NCBI RefSeq assembly: GCF_037076455.1
Contig: NZ_AP028679.1
Location: forward strand, 2,371,501 to 2,435,500
DNA: 64,000 bases
Reading direction: 5' to 3'
DNA from: Desulfoferula mesophila
GTDB lineage: Bacteria; Desulfobacterota; Desulfarculia; Desulfarculales; Desulfarculaceae
The translations under genes were made by a program, and so were the position numbers. The notes beneath the pieces are model-generated. The model saw only the letters and a list, made by a program, of their open reading frames with translations. It was not told where the DNA came from and searched no databases. This document shows, piece after piece, positions 26,947 through 35,928 of the stretch (position 1 is the first letter of the stretch; the number at the start of each line of letters is the position of its first letter).

Positions 26947-27157
26947 CGTGAAGAGTCCTCCTTGCAGACCTCAGTCTGCCAGAAGTCTCTACCTCAAACT
27001 GGCCCTATTTTAAGGGAGGGTTACAATCGACCGTGGGGGCCTGTCAACTTTTCCCTGCTTCAGTTTACTGGCCGATAAAGATGGATACTTCGCAATTAGG
27101 TCTGCTGCCGGACCGTACCCCAGAGTTGGGGGAATTAGTCGAAGTACGATCCAGAAG

Positions 27158-27700
27158 GTGGCTCGTCGAGGAAGTGATCTAGCCCGAGTCCCAGGGCCAA
27201 TCCTGTTTGATTCGTCTCGCCTGCACGATGGCCGGCGCTTTCGAGCCTTAACGATAGTGGATAACTTTACCCGGGTTAGCCCGGCCATTGAGGTGGGGGT
27301 TTCGATCACCGGCAAGCGGGTGGCGATGGTCTTGGACCGTCTGAAGACCCTCCATGGGCTGCCCACGATGATCACCGTGGACCATGGTCCCGAGTTTACC
27401 TCGCGGGCCTTAGACGAGTGGGCCTATCGCAACGGGGTAAAATTGGACTTTACCCGGCCTGGCAAGCCCACTGATAATGCCTACATCGAGTCTTTCAACG
27501 GCAAATTCCGCCTGGAGTGCCTGAATCAAAATTGGTTTGCCTCGCTGCAGGATGCCCAATCCAAGATCGAGGCGTGGAGGAGAGACTACAACTGGGAGCG
27601 TCCTCACAGCTCTTTGGGCAATCAGACCCCTAGGGCTTTTGTCCAAAGCTGGGAGTCTCCCGAACCCATACCCCTGATCGCGATGGGCCTAAAATCCTAA
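27158..27700 (+). pseudogene. Truncated IS3-family transposase OrfB remnant
   Basis: The last 180 residues of an OrfB-type transposase. The piece from [18 protein letters not shown] onward aligns with the second half of the rve core and keeps Asp in [10 protein letters not shown] and Glu in [14 protein letters not shown], plus [14 protein letters not shown]. The first catalytic Asp region is missing and the sequence upstream of about 27200 does not look like a transposase, so the gene is 5'-truncated. It differs from the neighbouring complete IS, so it is a separate, older insertion. Confidence 0.82.
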
Positions 27701-27931
27701 CCCTTCCGCTGGTACAGAATTTGGGGGAAGGTCAGGGGATGTCTTCATTAGGAAAAACCTATTCTTGTCCCAAACGCTTTGACGACATACAGGGACAGGT
27801 CTATTGACCAATTAACGAGACCAATTTGAATTTTAGATTTGGCATTAAAAAACTGTTTTCAATACCTTGAAAATTTGATCATACCCAAGCTAATTTTGGC
27901 AATCTTTTTGCCCTTGATTTTCCGGCAATAA

Positions 27932-28879
27932 TTACATCCTAATTTTTTTCATCATGATCCCCATGATAGTTACGTAAAATATCATAAAGGGCAATTGCGT
28001 AAGTGGCCCACACAGGGCCACCACAATGGCCTCCTTATTGCTGAAGGCGCTGGCAGCTATAGCCATGCCCAGAAAAGCGTTTTTGGTGGCCCCTGCGATC
28101 ATCACTCCCTCGGTGGCCGCCCGGCTTAATCCGAATATTTTGCTCAGCGCTAGGCCGGAGAGCATACATGCCAGCATGAGCATGGCAGCGGCGGGAATTA
28201 TCTTGACCGCCAGCCCCGGTTGACTGAAGAGCAGCCCGCCCCGTTCAGCAAAAATGATAAAGAATATGGCAGCAAAACACAGGGAACTGACAATTTTAAG
28301 AATACTTTTTATTTTTTTGACTCCTTTGGGTGTCGCGTTACGCAGGAGAAAGCGACGGATAAAAATCGCCACAATTATCGGAACGCCTATCACCAGGAAA
28401 AATGAGCGCATGATTATGACGATGGGTATAGGCACGATCTTGCCTAACAACAACTGACTCCACAGGGGCACGAAAACCAGCGCCAATAGATAGCTGACGG
28501 TGTAGAACAACAAAGGCAGACTGGCATCACCTTGGCGAATATCGGTGAATACGGTGGCCAGAAGGTTGCCAGGCGCCACTGCGAACAAAGTGAACCCCAC
28601 GACGACGAATATCTGGCTGTTGCTCAATAGTGTATTGTTTATGAAATAGGCCCATAGCGGACTTAAAAGGAAACCGATGACCACGATCAGGCTGAGCGGC
28701 TTCAATTTGGTCAAGACGTCTCGCAAGATGGAGGCGTCCCATTCGGTGAATTGGGGGAGAAGAACCACCATCAAGAACAGTAAAATTAGGCCCTTGAAGT
28801 GAATGCCGGGGAAAAAATAATTAAAAAGAAGACCCAGGGCCGCAGGTAATAGGGTGAAAAAAAGGAAATTAAACCTCAA
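27932..28879 (-). CDS. BASS-family (bile acid:sodium symporter-like) transporter
   Basis: A 315-residue polytopic membrane protein with about ten hydrophobic helices. The VAPGNLLATVF and GVMIAGATKNAFLGMAIAASAF segments match the two crossover regions of BASS transporters, which carry bile acids, pantoate, arsenite or 2-oxoacids. It is less GC-rich than most neighbours. Starts at a TTG with a GTGGGG-type ribosome site. It begins the minus-strand transporter-rich region; the substrate cannot be read from the sequence. Confidence 0.75.
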   Translation of the reverse strand: MRFNFLFFTLLPAALGLLFNYFFPGIHFKGLILLFLMVVLLPQFTEWDASILRDVLTKLKPLSLIVVIGFLLSPLWAYFINNTLLSNSQIFVVVGFTLFAVAPGNLLATVFTDIRQGDASLPLLFYTVSYLLALVFVPLWSQLLLGKIVPIPIVIIMRSFFLVIGVPIIVAIFIRRFLLRNATPKGVKKIKSILKIVSSLCFAAIFFIIFAERGGLLFSQPGLAVKIIPAAAMLMLACMLSGLALSKIFGLSRAATEGVMIAGATKNAFLGMAIAASAFSNKEAIVVALCGPLTQLPFMIFYVTIMGIMMKKIRM

Positions 28880-28981
28880 GATGCCCCACCTTTTTAATAA
28901 CGCCCTAAGACTCAGCCAAACGGGAACATCGTGCCATGCGGCGAGACCAACCTACCTCCACCGGGATGGTATCGGTTCAAC

Positions 28982-29524
28982 CTAGTCCGCACCGCCAGTG
29001 GCATCATGGCGGCGGAGCAATTCCCCATGCATCACAGCCGCCTCCAGGTAACGCTCCATCATGCCCAAGGTGGCCTGACGTTGCTCGGGGGTGATTTCGC
29101 GAATCACCTTGGCCGGCACCCCGGCGGCGAGGGCTCCTGCGGGCACCTCCATGCCGGGCGGGACCACCGCTCCGGCGGCCACGATGGCTCCAGCCCCTAT
29201 GTGGGCCCGGTCCAGGACCACCGCGCCGATTCCGATCAAGGCTTGATCTCCCACGGTGCAGGAATGAAGGACCACCCGGTGGCCCACCACCACCTCGCTG
29301 CCCACTTGAGTGCCCTGTCCCCGATGGGCTACATGGATAATTACCCCGTCCTGCAAGTTGGTCTTGGCACCCACTCGAATCCAATTGATGTCGCCGCGCA
29401 GCACGCATCCGTACCACACGCTGGCTTGGAGACCCAACTCCACGTCACCCAGGACCACCGCGCCTGGAGCGATGAATGCCGTGGGGTCCACCTGGGGTGT
29501 CTTTTTGTTGATGGTTTCAATCAT
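28982..29524 (-). CDS. Gamma-class carbonic anhydrase-like hexapeptide-repeat protein
   Basis: A 180-residue left-handed beta-helix protein. It carries the family's zinc histidines in NLQDGVIIHVAH, VVVGHRVVLHSC, with hexapeptide repeats such as VLGDVELG and IGIGAVVLDRAHIGAGAIVAAG, and the common PAGALAAGVPAKVIREIT end. Such YrdA/CaiE-like proteins may hydrate CO2 or act on CoA thioesters. The ATG at 29524 with AGAGGGG upstream is chosen over a longer frame whose first 33 residues are not conserved. Confidence 0.88.
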   Translation of the reverse strand: MIETINKKTPQVDPTAFIAPGAVVLGDVELGLQASVWYGCVLRGDINWIRVGAKTNLQDGVIIHVAHRGQGTQVGSEVVVGHRVVLHSCTVGDQALIGIGAVVLDRAHIGAGAIVAAGAVVPPGMEVPAGALAAGVPAKVIREITPEQRQATLGMMERYLEAAVMHGELLRRHDATGGAD

Positions 29525-29696
29525 GATGCCCCTCTGATTAGGCGGTAGTCGCCGTTGGTTATGGTTTGCTCCTGGAAACGCTACGGCCATGGCCTCGCCA
29601 CTTCGCCCGCCGCGAGGCATCAATCATTGTTGTTGGAAGCCACCCAGACCCCCGCGCCGGATTTCCGGTTGTGACGGGCGGCCGGCTTCAAGGCTT

Positions 29697-30536
29697 TCAC
29701 CGCGCCGCAATCGAAAATAGATCCCCCGCCCAGCCTAGAATCTCAGGGTGACTGTCAGAGAGCAGCTTTAGCGAGATGGCCAGGGATACCAATATGATCA
29801 AGGGGCGAACCAGCTTGCCGCCCAGCTTGACGACCATGTTCGATCCCAGGCGGGCTCCGAGCAACTGGCCCAAGCCCATCACCACCCCCGCGGACCAGAG
29901 GACGTTCCCCTGCACCAGGAAAACGGTCAGCGCGGCCAGGTTGCTGGCCAGGTTAAGCACCTTGGTGTGCGCCGTGGCCCGGCGAAGGTTATAGCCCAGC
30001 AGGCCCACGTAGGCCGTGGCCCAGAATGATCCGGCGCCTGGGCCGAAAAACCCGTCATAAAATCCCATGCCTAGCCCGAAGGTCAGGGCAAAGGCCCACT
30101 CCCCCAGGCGGCGCCTACCTTCCACCTGGCCCAAGCGGGGACATAGCAGGAAATAAACTGCGATGATTATCAATAAAAATGGAATCAAGTTGCGCAAGAA
30201 AGACGGACTTACCCAGTGGACCGCCACCGCCCCCAGCGCCCCGCCGGCCAGGGTCAGAACAATGATGCCGGTCATGGAGGCCAACTCGGCCTGCCCCTTG
30301 CGCAGGTAATTGTACGCAGCGGAAAAGGTGCCGCAGGTCCCTTGCAGCTTGGTTGTGCCCAGGGCCTGCACCGGGCTCAAGCCCGCCCAAAGCAACGCGG
30401 GCAAGGCCAGCAGGCCTCCCCCGCCGGACACCGAGTCCACGAATCCGGCACAGGTGCCCACCACGAACAACAGGGCCAGTATTTCCATGGGCAGAGTCAC
30501 CGTGACCGCCTTTGGGGCAACACTGGCCTCCCCCAT
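29697..30536 (-). CDS. TauE/SafE (TSUP) family sulfite/sulfonate exporter-like protein
   Basis: A 279-residue membrane protein with eight or so helices in two repeats. VGTCAGFVDSVSGGGGLLALPALL and GMGFYDGFFGPGAGSFW are the two repeat signatures of the TauE/SafE family. Members export sulfite, sulfoacetate or other small anions. Because a SuyAB-like sulfite-forming lyase lies in the same minus-strand region, sulfite export is a reasonable guess, but the two genes are 27 kb apart and the family is broad. An ATG at 30488 is an alternative start. Confidence 0.85.
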   Translation of the reverse strand: MGEASVAPKAVTVTLPMEILALLFVVGTCAGFVDSVSGGGGLLALPALLWAGLSPVQALGTTKLQGTCGTFSAAYNYLRKGQAELASMTGIIVLTLAGGALGAVAVHWVSPSFLRNLIPFLLIIIAVYFLLCPRLGQVEGRRRLGEWAFALTFGLGMGFYDGFFGPGAGSFWATAYVGLLGYNLRRATAHTKVLNLASNLAALTVFLVQGNVLWSAGVVMGLGQLLGARLGSNMVVKLGGKLVRPLIILVSLAISLKLLSDSHPEILGWAGDLFSIAAR

Positions 30537-30696
30537 TCTCCCAGGCCTCGGCCGCCCGGGCCGTGGCCGATTAGGCCGTGCACCCTCTTATTTCCGGTGG
30601 TCATTGTTGAGGCCATGCAACCGGGAAGAGCGCGGGTGGCTGGCTAAAAGCTGGCTCTTGCTGTACAGGCGGTTGTCCAAGGTGAGTCCCCTTAAC

Positions 30697-31122
30697 CTAG
30701 CCCTCTTGGGCGTGCTTGGCGATCTCCTCGTTGACCCAGGGATCCACCGCCGCCGCGCCGTGCAGCAGATCCTTGAGGTCGCCCAGGTCGTCGGCCTTGA
30801 TCCGGTACATCCAGCCCGCCCCGTAGCAGTCCTGGTTGATAAGCTCGGGCTTGAGCTCCAGGTCCTCGTTCACCGCGATCAGCTCGCCGTCCACCGGCGA
30901 AAGCACCTTGCCCAGCCACTTGCCGGACTCCACCTTGGCAAGCTTCTTGCCCTTCTTGAGCTTCTTGCCCTCGTTGGGCAGTTGCACGTAGACGATTTCG
31001 CCGGCCAGCTTCTGGGCAAAGTCGTCCATGCCCATCACCAGCTCGTCGCCCTCCACGCGAACCCAAAAATGCTCGGGATCGTAGTAAAGCTCGTCCGGAA
31101 AATTGTAGCCGCCTATCTCCAT
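30697..31122 (-). CDS. GcvH-like lipoyl-carrier protein
   Basis: A 141-residue protein with the GcvH fold. The lysine that carries lipoate is in KVESGKWLGKV near residue 69, followed by SPVDGELIAVNEDLELKPELIN and AGWMYRIKADD. It starts at 31122 after GAGGAG. GcvT and GcvP are not in the window; instead it follows a CCG-domain Fe-S protein by 20 bases. GcvH-like carriers beside Hdr-like proteins are known from the sulfur-oxidising sHdr system, so a role as a lipoyl electron or sulfur carrier is possible, as is plain glycine cleavage with distant partners. Confidence 0.88.
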   Translation of the reverse strand: MEIGGYNFPDELYYDPEHFWVRVEGDELVMGMDDFAQKLAGEIVYVQLPNEGKKLKKGKKLAKVESGKWLGKVLSPVDGELIAVNEDLELKPELINQDCYGAGWMYRIKADDLGDLKDLLHGAAAVDPWVNEEIAKHAQEG

Positions 31123-31142
31123 GATCGGCTCCTCGCCATTGC

Positions 31143-32243
31143 TCAGGATTCTTCGATGAGTTCCATGAAGAACTGGGGGGTGGTCATCACCCGAAACTTC
31201 TGGGCCCGCAGCTTGGCGTTGGCCAGGTTGTGTACGCAGGAGTTGCACTCGGTGAGCAAGACCTCGGCCCCGCTGCTTTCCACCTGGGCCAGACGCCGCC
31301 GGGCCATGGCCAGGGAGTTCTTGGCAAAGGCCCCGCGCACCCCGCCTCCGGCCCCGCAGCACAGGGCGTCCTGGCGGTTGTCGGCCAGCTCCACGAAGTT
31401 GGGGGCCACCGCCTTGATGGTCCGGCGCGGCTCCTCGTAGATGCCGCAGTGGCGGCCCAGGTCGCAGGGATCGTGGTAGGTCACCTTGGCCTCGCTGTGC
31501 AGACCCAGGTCGCGCCCGGCCAGGAATTGGCTCATATGCACGATCTCGAGGCCTGCATCCCTGAGCGGGGCGTAGGCCTCCTGCTGGGTGAAGGTGCGAA
31601 AGCAGTAGGGGCAGCCGGTGACCAGGGTGCCCGCCCCGGTGGCCAGGATGCGCTCGATGTTGGTGCTGGCCAGGCGGGGCTTCACGCTGAAACCCACGTC
31701 CTCCAGCACCCCGGAGCAGCACGCCTCGTCGATAAGGGTGTAGTCCACCTCAAGGTGATCCAGCAGGTCCAGGGCCGCCTCGCTGGCCTCTTCCTCGCGG
31801 TATTGGCCCACGCAGCCCATGAAATAGACCACCTCAGCCTGCTTGCCCCGCTCGCGGTCGAAATCCTCGGGCTCGTCCTCGGCGTAGATGTTGTCGTATT
31901 CGTCCAGCACTTCGTTCATGCCGGTGAAGGCGGGGTGGCAGGTGCCCAGGCCCACCATCTCCTTGCGCGCAGCCTTGATGATGGCGGGCACGTCCACCCC
32001 GGAGGGGCAGTTGGTGGCGCAGGTGGCGCAGGTGGTGCACTGGAAGAGCGAGTCCACCAGTTCCTGGTTAAGCTCCAATTTGCCGACCAGCACTTCCTTT
32101 AATAGAAGCATCTTGCCCCGGGCGTTCAAGGCCGGGCGGCCAGTGGCCCCGAAAACCGGGCAATGGGCCTGGCAAAAGCCGCAGCGGGTGCAGTGCTGTA
32201 TCTGTTCGGTGAACTGCTCAATCAAGTTATACTTACTGCTCAT
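31143..32243 (-). CDS. GlcF/HdrD-type Fe-S protein with two CCG domains
   Basis: A 366-residue protein. The N-terminus has two [4Fe-4S] motifs, CTRCGFCQAHCP and CTTCATCATNCP. Two cysteine-rich CCG domains follow: CCSG with GCPYC in the first half and CCGAGGG with ECNSC in the second. This is the plan of GlcF, GlpC and HdrD, which pass electrons from a flavoprotein to quinone or heterodisulfide-like acceptors. A GlcD-type flavoprotein gene lies 1.4 kb upstream on the same strand, so the pair probably oxidises a 2-hydroxy acid. The GcvH-like gene follows directly. Confidence 0.88.
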   Translation of the reverse strand: MSSKYNLIEQFTEQIQHCTRCGFCQAHCPVFGATGRPALNARGKMLLLKEVLVGKLELNQELVDSLFQCTTCATCATNCPSGVDVPAIIKAARKEMVGLGTCHPAFTGMNEVLDEYDNIYAEDEPEDFDRERGKQAEVVYFMGCVGQYREEEASEAALDLLDHLEVDYTLIDEACCSGVLEDVGFSVKPRLASTNIERILATGAGTLVTGCPYCFRTFTQQEAYAPLRDAGLEIVHMSQFLAGRDLGLHSEAKVTYHDPCDLGRHCGIYEEPRRTIKAVAPNFVELADNRQDALCCGAGGGVRGAFAKNSLAMARRRLAQVESSGAEVLLTECNSCVHNLANAKLRAQKFRVMTTPQFFMELIEES

Positions 32244-32341
32244 GTTTGTATCCCATTATCACGGCGTCCATTATTGATCCGGTACTATGGTGTGAGTGCT
32301 GTCGGTTTGCCCAAGCGGCGACGGCCATTAGCCGGTCCCCC

Positions 32342-33538
32342 CTACCAAAAGGAACGCCAATCCAGGCAAGGTTCGCTGCTGCCGTTCTTCAGTTCAAGTC
32401 GCAGGTATCTCCTCGCCGACTTTAAGTTGGGTTCTACGCCCAATCCGGGCCCCGCGGGCAGAAGGAAGTTTCCCTGACTCAGTGGGGGATAGGGGCTGGC
32501 CAAGGCTTCGCGCAGGGGATTGGGGTTGCAATCCACCTCCAACAGCCCGTCACCGCCCACCGCGGCCAACAAGTGGGCTGAGGCCAACAATCCGATACCG
32601 CCGCCAAGGTAATGGGGGCAGTAGCGCAAGCCCGCCGATCGGGCCGAGCGCGCCACCTCCAGACAACCGCTCAGCCCGCCCCATTTGCAAACGTCGGGCT
32701 GCATGACTCCCAGGTGGCCAGCCGTTATTGCGGCGTCGAACTCTTCATGGGAGCGCAGGTTCTCCCCACCAGCCAGGGGAATCCGGCTGGAACTCGCCAA
32801 ACGCTCCCACTCGGCTATAGGGCGGTCGACTGGCAGGGGCTCCTCCAGCCACTGGACAGGAGCGTCTCCTAATTCTTGCAGAAATTTCTCGGCCCCCGTC
32901 AGCTCCCAGGCTTGGTTGGCATCTAACATGAGAACCTCACCGGGCTTCAGGCCGGCCGACAATCTTTCCACGTTGGCCAGATCTTTGGTGTGGTCAAAAC
33001 CGACCTTCAGCTTAAACGCCCGGTAGCCTGCTTCCCGGGCCTCGGCCACGGTGTCCTCTGCCCCTCGCGGGTTTATTCCGCTGGCATAGGCAGGTACCGC
33101 GTCGGGGGTTTGGCTTCCCAGCAAGCGGTGAAGCGGCTGACCCGCCTTGCGCGCCGCCAAGTCCCACATCGCTATGTCCAGGCCGGCGATGCACTGAGCC
33201 AGGGGGCCGAGCTCCCCGGTTTGCAATACCAAAACGTGCATATTGCGGCTCAGGGTTCCAAAGGCTTCGGCCGGAAGCTGTGGTTTTTGTTGCATCAGCC
33301 AGGGAGCCAGAATCAGGTGGATCAACTGGGCCCGATACTCGGCTCCGCACACGGGGAAATTGCACCAAACCTCCCCCCAGCCGCAGGCCCCGGTCTCGTC
33401 CTGCAATCTGATCAACAGAGCCGGGCGATCGTGCATGATTCCAAACGAGGTTTTAACCGGTTCGTCGATGGGTGCGCGAAAGACATAAGTGTCCACGCCG
33501 GTGATCGCAATCGGTTCGATTTGGCTGTGATCGCTCAT
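32342..33538 (-). CDS. Mandelate racemase/muconate lactonizing-type enolase-superfamily enzyme
   Basis: A 398-residue enolase-superfamily protein. The lysine pair is in AFKLKVGFD; the metal ligands are in MLDANQAW, WLEEPLP and AGGENL; the distal part has QPDVCKWGG and the acid-base histidine in CPHYLGGGIG. Having both the KxK and the His places it with racemases and acid-sugar dehydratases. The ATG at 33538 is preferred; the upstream extension is not conserved. It sits between the GlcD-type and CCG genes, so its product may be the hydroxy acid they oxidise, for example an epimerised one. The substrate is unknown. Confidence 0.8.
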   Translation of the reverse strand: MSDHSQIEPIAITGVDTYVFRAPIDEPVKTSFGIMHDRPALLIRLQDETGACGWGEVWCNFPVCGAEYRAQLIHLILAPWLMQQKPQLPAEAFGTLSRNMHVLVLQTGELGPLAQCIAGLDIAMWDLAARKAGQPLHRLLGSQTPDAVPAYASGINPRGAEDTVAEAREAGYRAFKLKVGFDHTKDLANVERLSAGLKPGEVLMLDANQAWELTGAEKFLQELGDAPVQWLEEPLPVDRPIAEWERLASSSRIPLAGGENLRSHEEFDAAITAGHLGVMQPDVCKWGGLSGCLEVARSARSAGLRYCPHYLGGGIGLLASAHLLAAVGGDGLLEVDCNPNPLREALASPYPPLSQGNFLLPAGPGLGVEPNLKSARRYLRLELKNGSSEPCLDWRSFW

Positions 33539-33612
33539 AATAGCCTTACCACCCGCCGGAGTACCGGCAACCCGATTAAACGCCTGAAAAGCCCAAACCA
33601 CCCTCTTCCGGG

Positions 33613-34992
33613 CTAACCGTCCAAAGCCATCTTACCCGGGTTGAGCACGTTGTTGGGGTCCAAGGTTCTCTTTAGAAGCCTCATGAGGTCCATGGCCAAC
33701 GGCTCGTGCTCCAGGTTCATATAGGGCGCCTTGGCCAAGCCGATGCCGTGCTCCCCGCTGAGGGTGCCTTCCAAGTCGCAGGTCAACTGGAACACCTTGT
33801 CCGCCAGCAGATGCACTTCCCGAACTTGTTGGGGGTCCGATCCGTCGAACATGATCTTGGGGTGCAGGTTGCCGTCGCCGGCGTGGCCGAAGATCACAAA
33901 GGGATAGGGCTGGCCTTGCATGATCTTTTGGATGCCCTCGAGCAATTGAGGCACCTTGGATATGGGGACGGTCACGTCCTCGGAGAGGTTGTTGGGACGC
34001 AGGCTGCCGGAGGTGCTGCCAACGGCCCGGCGTATGGTCCAAAGCTTCTCCGATTCCTGTTTATCCTTGGCCCGGCTTATGGTATCGGCGCCGTTGGCCT
34101 GGAAGGCGGCCACCACCTTTTCCATGCCATAGGCGGCCTCGGCCTCAGTGTATCCGTCGGTCTCCACCAAGAGTAGGGCCTTTACGTCGGGCAAATCGGC
34201 CTTGGCGTTTTCGCGCAACACCCTAATGGTGTTCTCTTCCATGATCTCCAACACGCTGGGCAGGATGCCCGAGCACATGACGTCGGTGACCGCCTGGCCG
34301 GCCTGTTGCAAGGTCGCGAAGCTGGCGATGGCCGTGCAGGAGGCCTGGGGCTTGGGATTGATCTTCAAAGTGATTTCCGTGATTATCCCCAGCACGCCCT
34401 CTGAGCCCACGAACATGCGGGTGAGATCCAGTCCCGAGGATGACTTCATGCACTTGCTGCCTGTGTGCACCACGCGTCCGTCGGGGAGCACCACCTCCAG
34501 GGCCAACACGTAGTCACGGGTCACCCCGTACTTGGCCCCCCGGATGCCGCCTGCGTTGGTGGCCACGTTGCCGCCCAGGGTGCAGACCTTGCCGCTGGCC
34601 GGGTCCGGTGGAAAACAGAACCCCGAAGGAGCCAGGGCCTTTTGCAGGGCCGCGTAGACCACCCCGGGCTGCACCATCACCTGGCGATCCGGGATGCGGA
34701 TTTCCAGGATTCGATTCATGCGCACCAGGTCCAGCACCAACCCGCCTTTGATGGGAACCGCGCTGCCGGTCATGCTTGTGCCCGCGCCCCTGGGCACCAC
34801 CGGGAAGCGGCGCTCGTTGGCTAGCTGCATTATCAGACTGATCTGGGCGGTGTCGGCTGGGAAAGCCGCGGCTTCGGGCCGATGGTTATGATCCGAGCCA
34901 TCATATGAGTAGGAAACCAGGTCGATCAGCTCGGTGGTGAAGTGCTCCTCACCAACGATTTCCATGATCGCCTCTCTATCCCTCTGCTCCAT
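33613..34992 (-). CDS. GlcD/Dld-type FAD-binding 2-hydroxy-acid dehydrogenase
   Basis: A 459-residue member of the FAD-linked oxidase C-terminal (VAO) family. The FAD-binding part has PRGAGTSMTG, LGGNVATNAGG and VGSEGVLGIITE; the C-terminal part has FGHAGDGNLHP and SGEHGIGLAK. Members oxidise D-lactate, glycolate or D-2-hydroxyglutarate and pass electrons to an Fe-S partner. In this organism the CCG protein at 31143-32243 is the likely partner. The ATG at 34992 follows AGAGGA; an ATG at 34965 is also possible. A membrane-bound sulfolactate dehydrogenase belongs to a comparable class, which would suit the SuyAB-like genes, but this is only a possibility. Confidence 0.88.
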   Translation of the reverse strand: MEQRDREAIMEIVGEEHFTTELIDLVSYSYDGSDHNHRPEAAAFPADTAQISLIMQLANERRFPVVPRGAGTSMTGSAVPIKGGLVLDLVRMNRILEIRIPDRQVMVQPGVVYAALQKALAPSGFCFPPDPASGKVCTLGGNVATNAGGIRGAKYGVTRDYVLALEVVLPDGRVVHTGSKCMKSSSGLDLTRMFVGSEGVLGIITEITLKINPKPQASCTAIASFATLQQAGQAVTDVMCSGILPSVLEIMEENTIRVLRENAKADLPDVKALLLVETDGYTEAEAAYGMEKVVAAFQANGADTISRAKDKQESEKLWTIRRAVGSTSGSLRPNNLSEDVTVPISKVPQLLEGIQKIMQGQPYPFVIFGHAGDGNLHPKIMFDGSDPQQVREVHLLADKVFQLTCDLEGTLSGEHGIGLAKAPYMNLEHEPLAMDLMRLLKRTLDPNNVLNPGKMALDG

Positions 34993-35044
34993 CGATGTCC
35001 TCTATCCATTGACGGCCACCGCCCACTGGCGGGGCCGGGCGTAA

Positions 35045-35926
35045 TTATTGTTGGGATTCTTCCTGCCAGCGGGACAGTTCGTCGGCCACCTGCTGGGTGC
35101 TCATGGCCACCTTGACCCCTACCCGCCGCAAGCTGTCGATTTTGCCTTTCGCGCTGCCCATCCCCTTTTCGATGATGGCCCCGGCGTGACCCATTTTTTT
35201 GCCCTTGGGGGCATAGCGCCCGGCTATGAAGGCGAAAACGGGCTTGGGATAAGGATGCTCCAGCAGGTGCTCCGCCGTTTTTTCCTCCCGGCTCTGGCCG
35301 ATCTCTCCGATGAGCAAGATGGCGCCTATGGAATCGTCATGGCGGAAATGCTCCAAGGCCTCCACGAAATCCACCCCGATGATAGGGTCACCGCCGATGC
35401 TGATCACCGCCCCGATGCCCACGCCCCGGTTCACCAGGTTGGAGGCGTTTTCATGGCACATGGTCCCCGAACGAGAGATGATGGCCACCTTGCCGCCCTG
35501 GCCGTAGAGGAAGGTGGGCATGATGCCCACTTTGCTCTGCCCGGGCGCGATGATGCCTATGGTGTTGGGGCCAATGAAGGTTACACCCTTTTTGCTGGCC
35601 ATGGCCTTCAGGCGCATGACGTCGTGCACCGGAACGTGCTCGGTGATGATGACCAGCAATTTAATGCCCGCTTCAATGGCCTCCTCGGCCGCCGACAAGA
35701 CAAAGGGAGGAGGCACGATGATCATGGACGCATCGGCGGGATGCTGGTCCAGGGCCTGGAATACCCGGTCGAACACCGGAACGCCGCAGACCTCCTGCCC
35801 GCCCTTGCCGGGGGTGGTCCCGGCCACTACCGCCACGCCGCTGTCGAGCATTTTCTGGGTATGGTATGAGCCCTGGCGACCTGTGATGCCCTGGATCAAT
35901 ACGCGTGTGTTTTTATCGATGTACAT
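35045..35926 (-). CDS. sucD: Succinyl-CoA synthetase (ADP-forming) alpha subunit
   Basis: A 293-residue SucD of normal length. The N-terminus has VLIQGITGRQG (CoA-binding) and TPGKGGQ; the phosphohistidine lies in KMGHAGAII near residue 245. FIGPNTIGII and SRSGTMCHEN are also family marks, the latter differing from the common SRSGTLTYE. It works with SucC, whose gene ends two bases upstream. The pair converts succinyl-CoA to succinate with ATP formation; with KorABCD next door this is the natural reading. Malate- or other acyl-CoA ligases share the fold. Confidence 0.9.
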   Translation of the reverse strand: MYIDKNTRVLIQGITGRQGSYHTQKMLDSGVAVVAGTTPGKGGQEVCGVPVFDRVFQALDQHPADASMIIVPPPFVLSAAEEAIEAGIKLLVIITEHVPVHDVMRLKAMASKKGVTFIGPNTIGIIAPGQSKVGIMPTFLYGQGGKVAIISRSGTMCHENASNLVNRGVGIGAVISIGGDPIIGVDFVEALEHFRHDDSIGAILLIGEIGQSREEKTAEHLLEHPYPKPVFAFIAGRYAPKGKKMGHAGAIIEKGMGSAKGKIDSLRRVGVKVAMSTQQVADELSRWQEESQQ

Positions 35927-35928
35927 GG

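Larger units (their letters stand above)
25822..27025 (-). mobile_element. IS3-family insertion sequence (IS407-like group)
   Basis: A 1.2-kb element bounded by imperfect inverted ends: TGTAAACCTCCC at 25822 on the plus strand and TGTAACCCTCCC reading inward from 27025 on the minus strand. It contains orfA and orfB on the minus strand in the usual out-of-phase arrangement. Size, ends and the two-ORF plan fit the IS407 group. No matching 3-4 base target duplication is visible (AAGC on one side, ATCG on the other). Confidence 0.85.
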
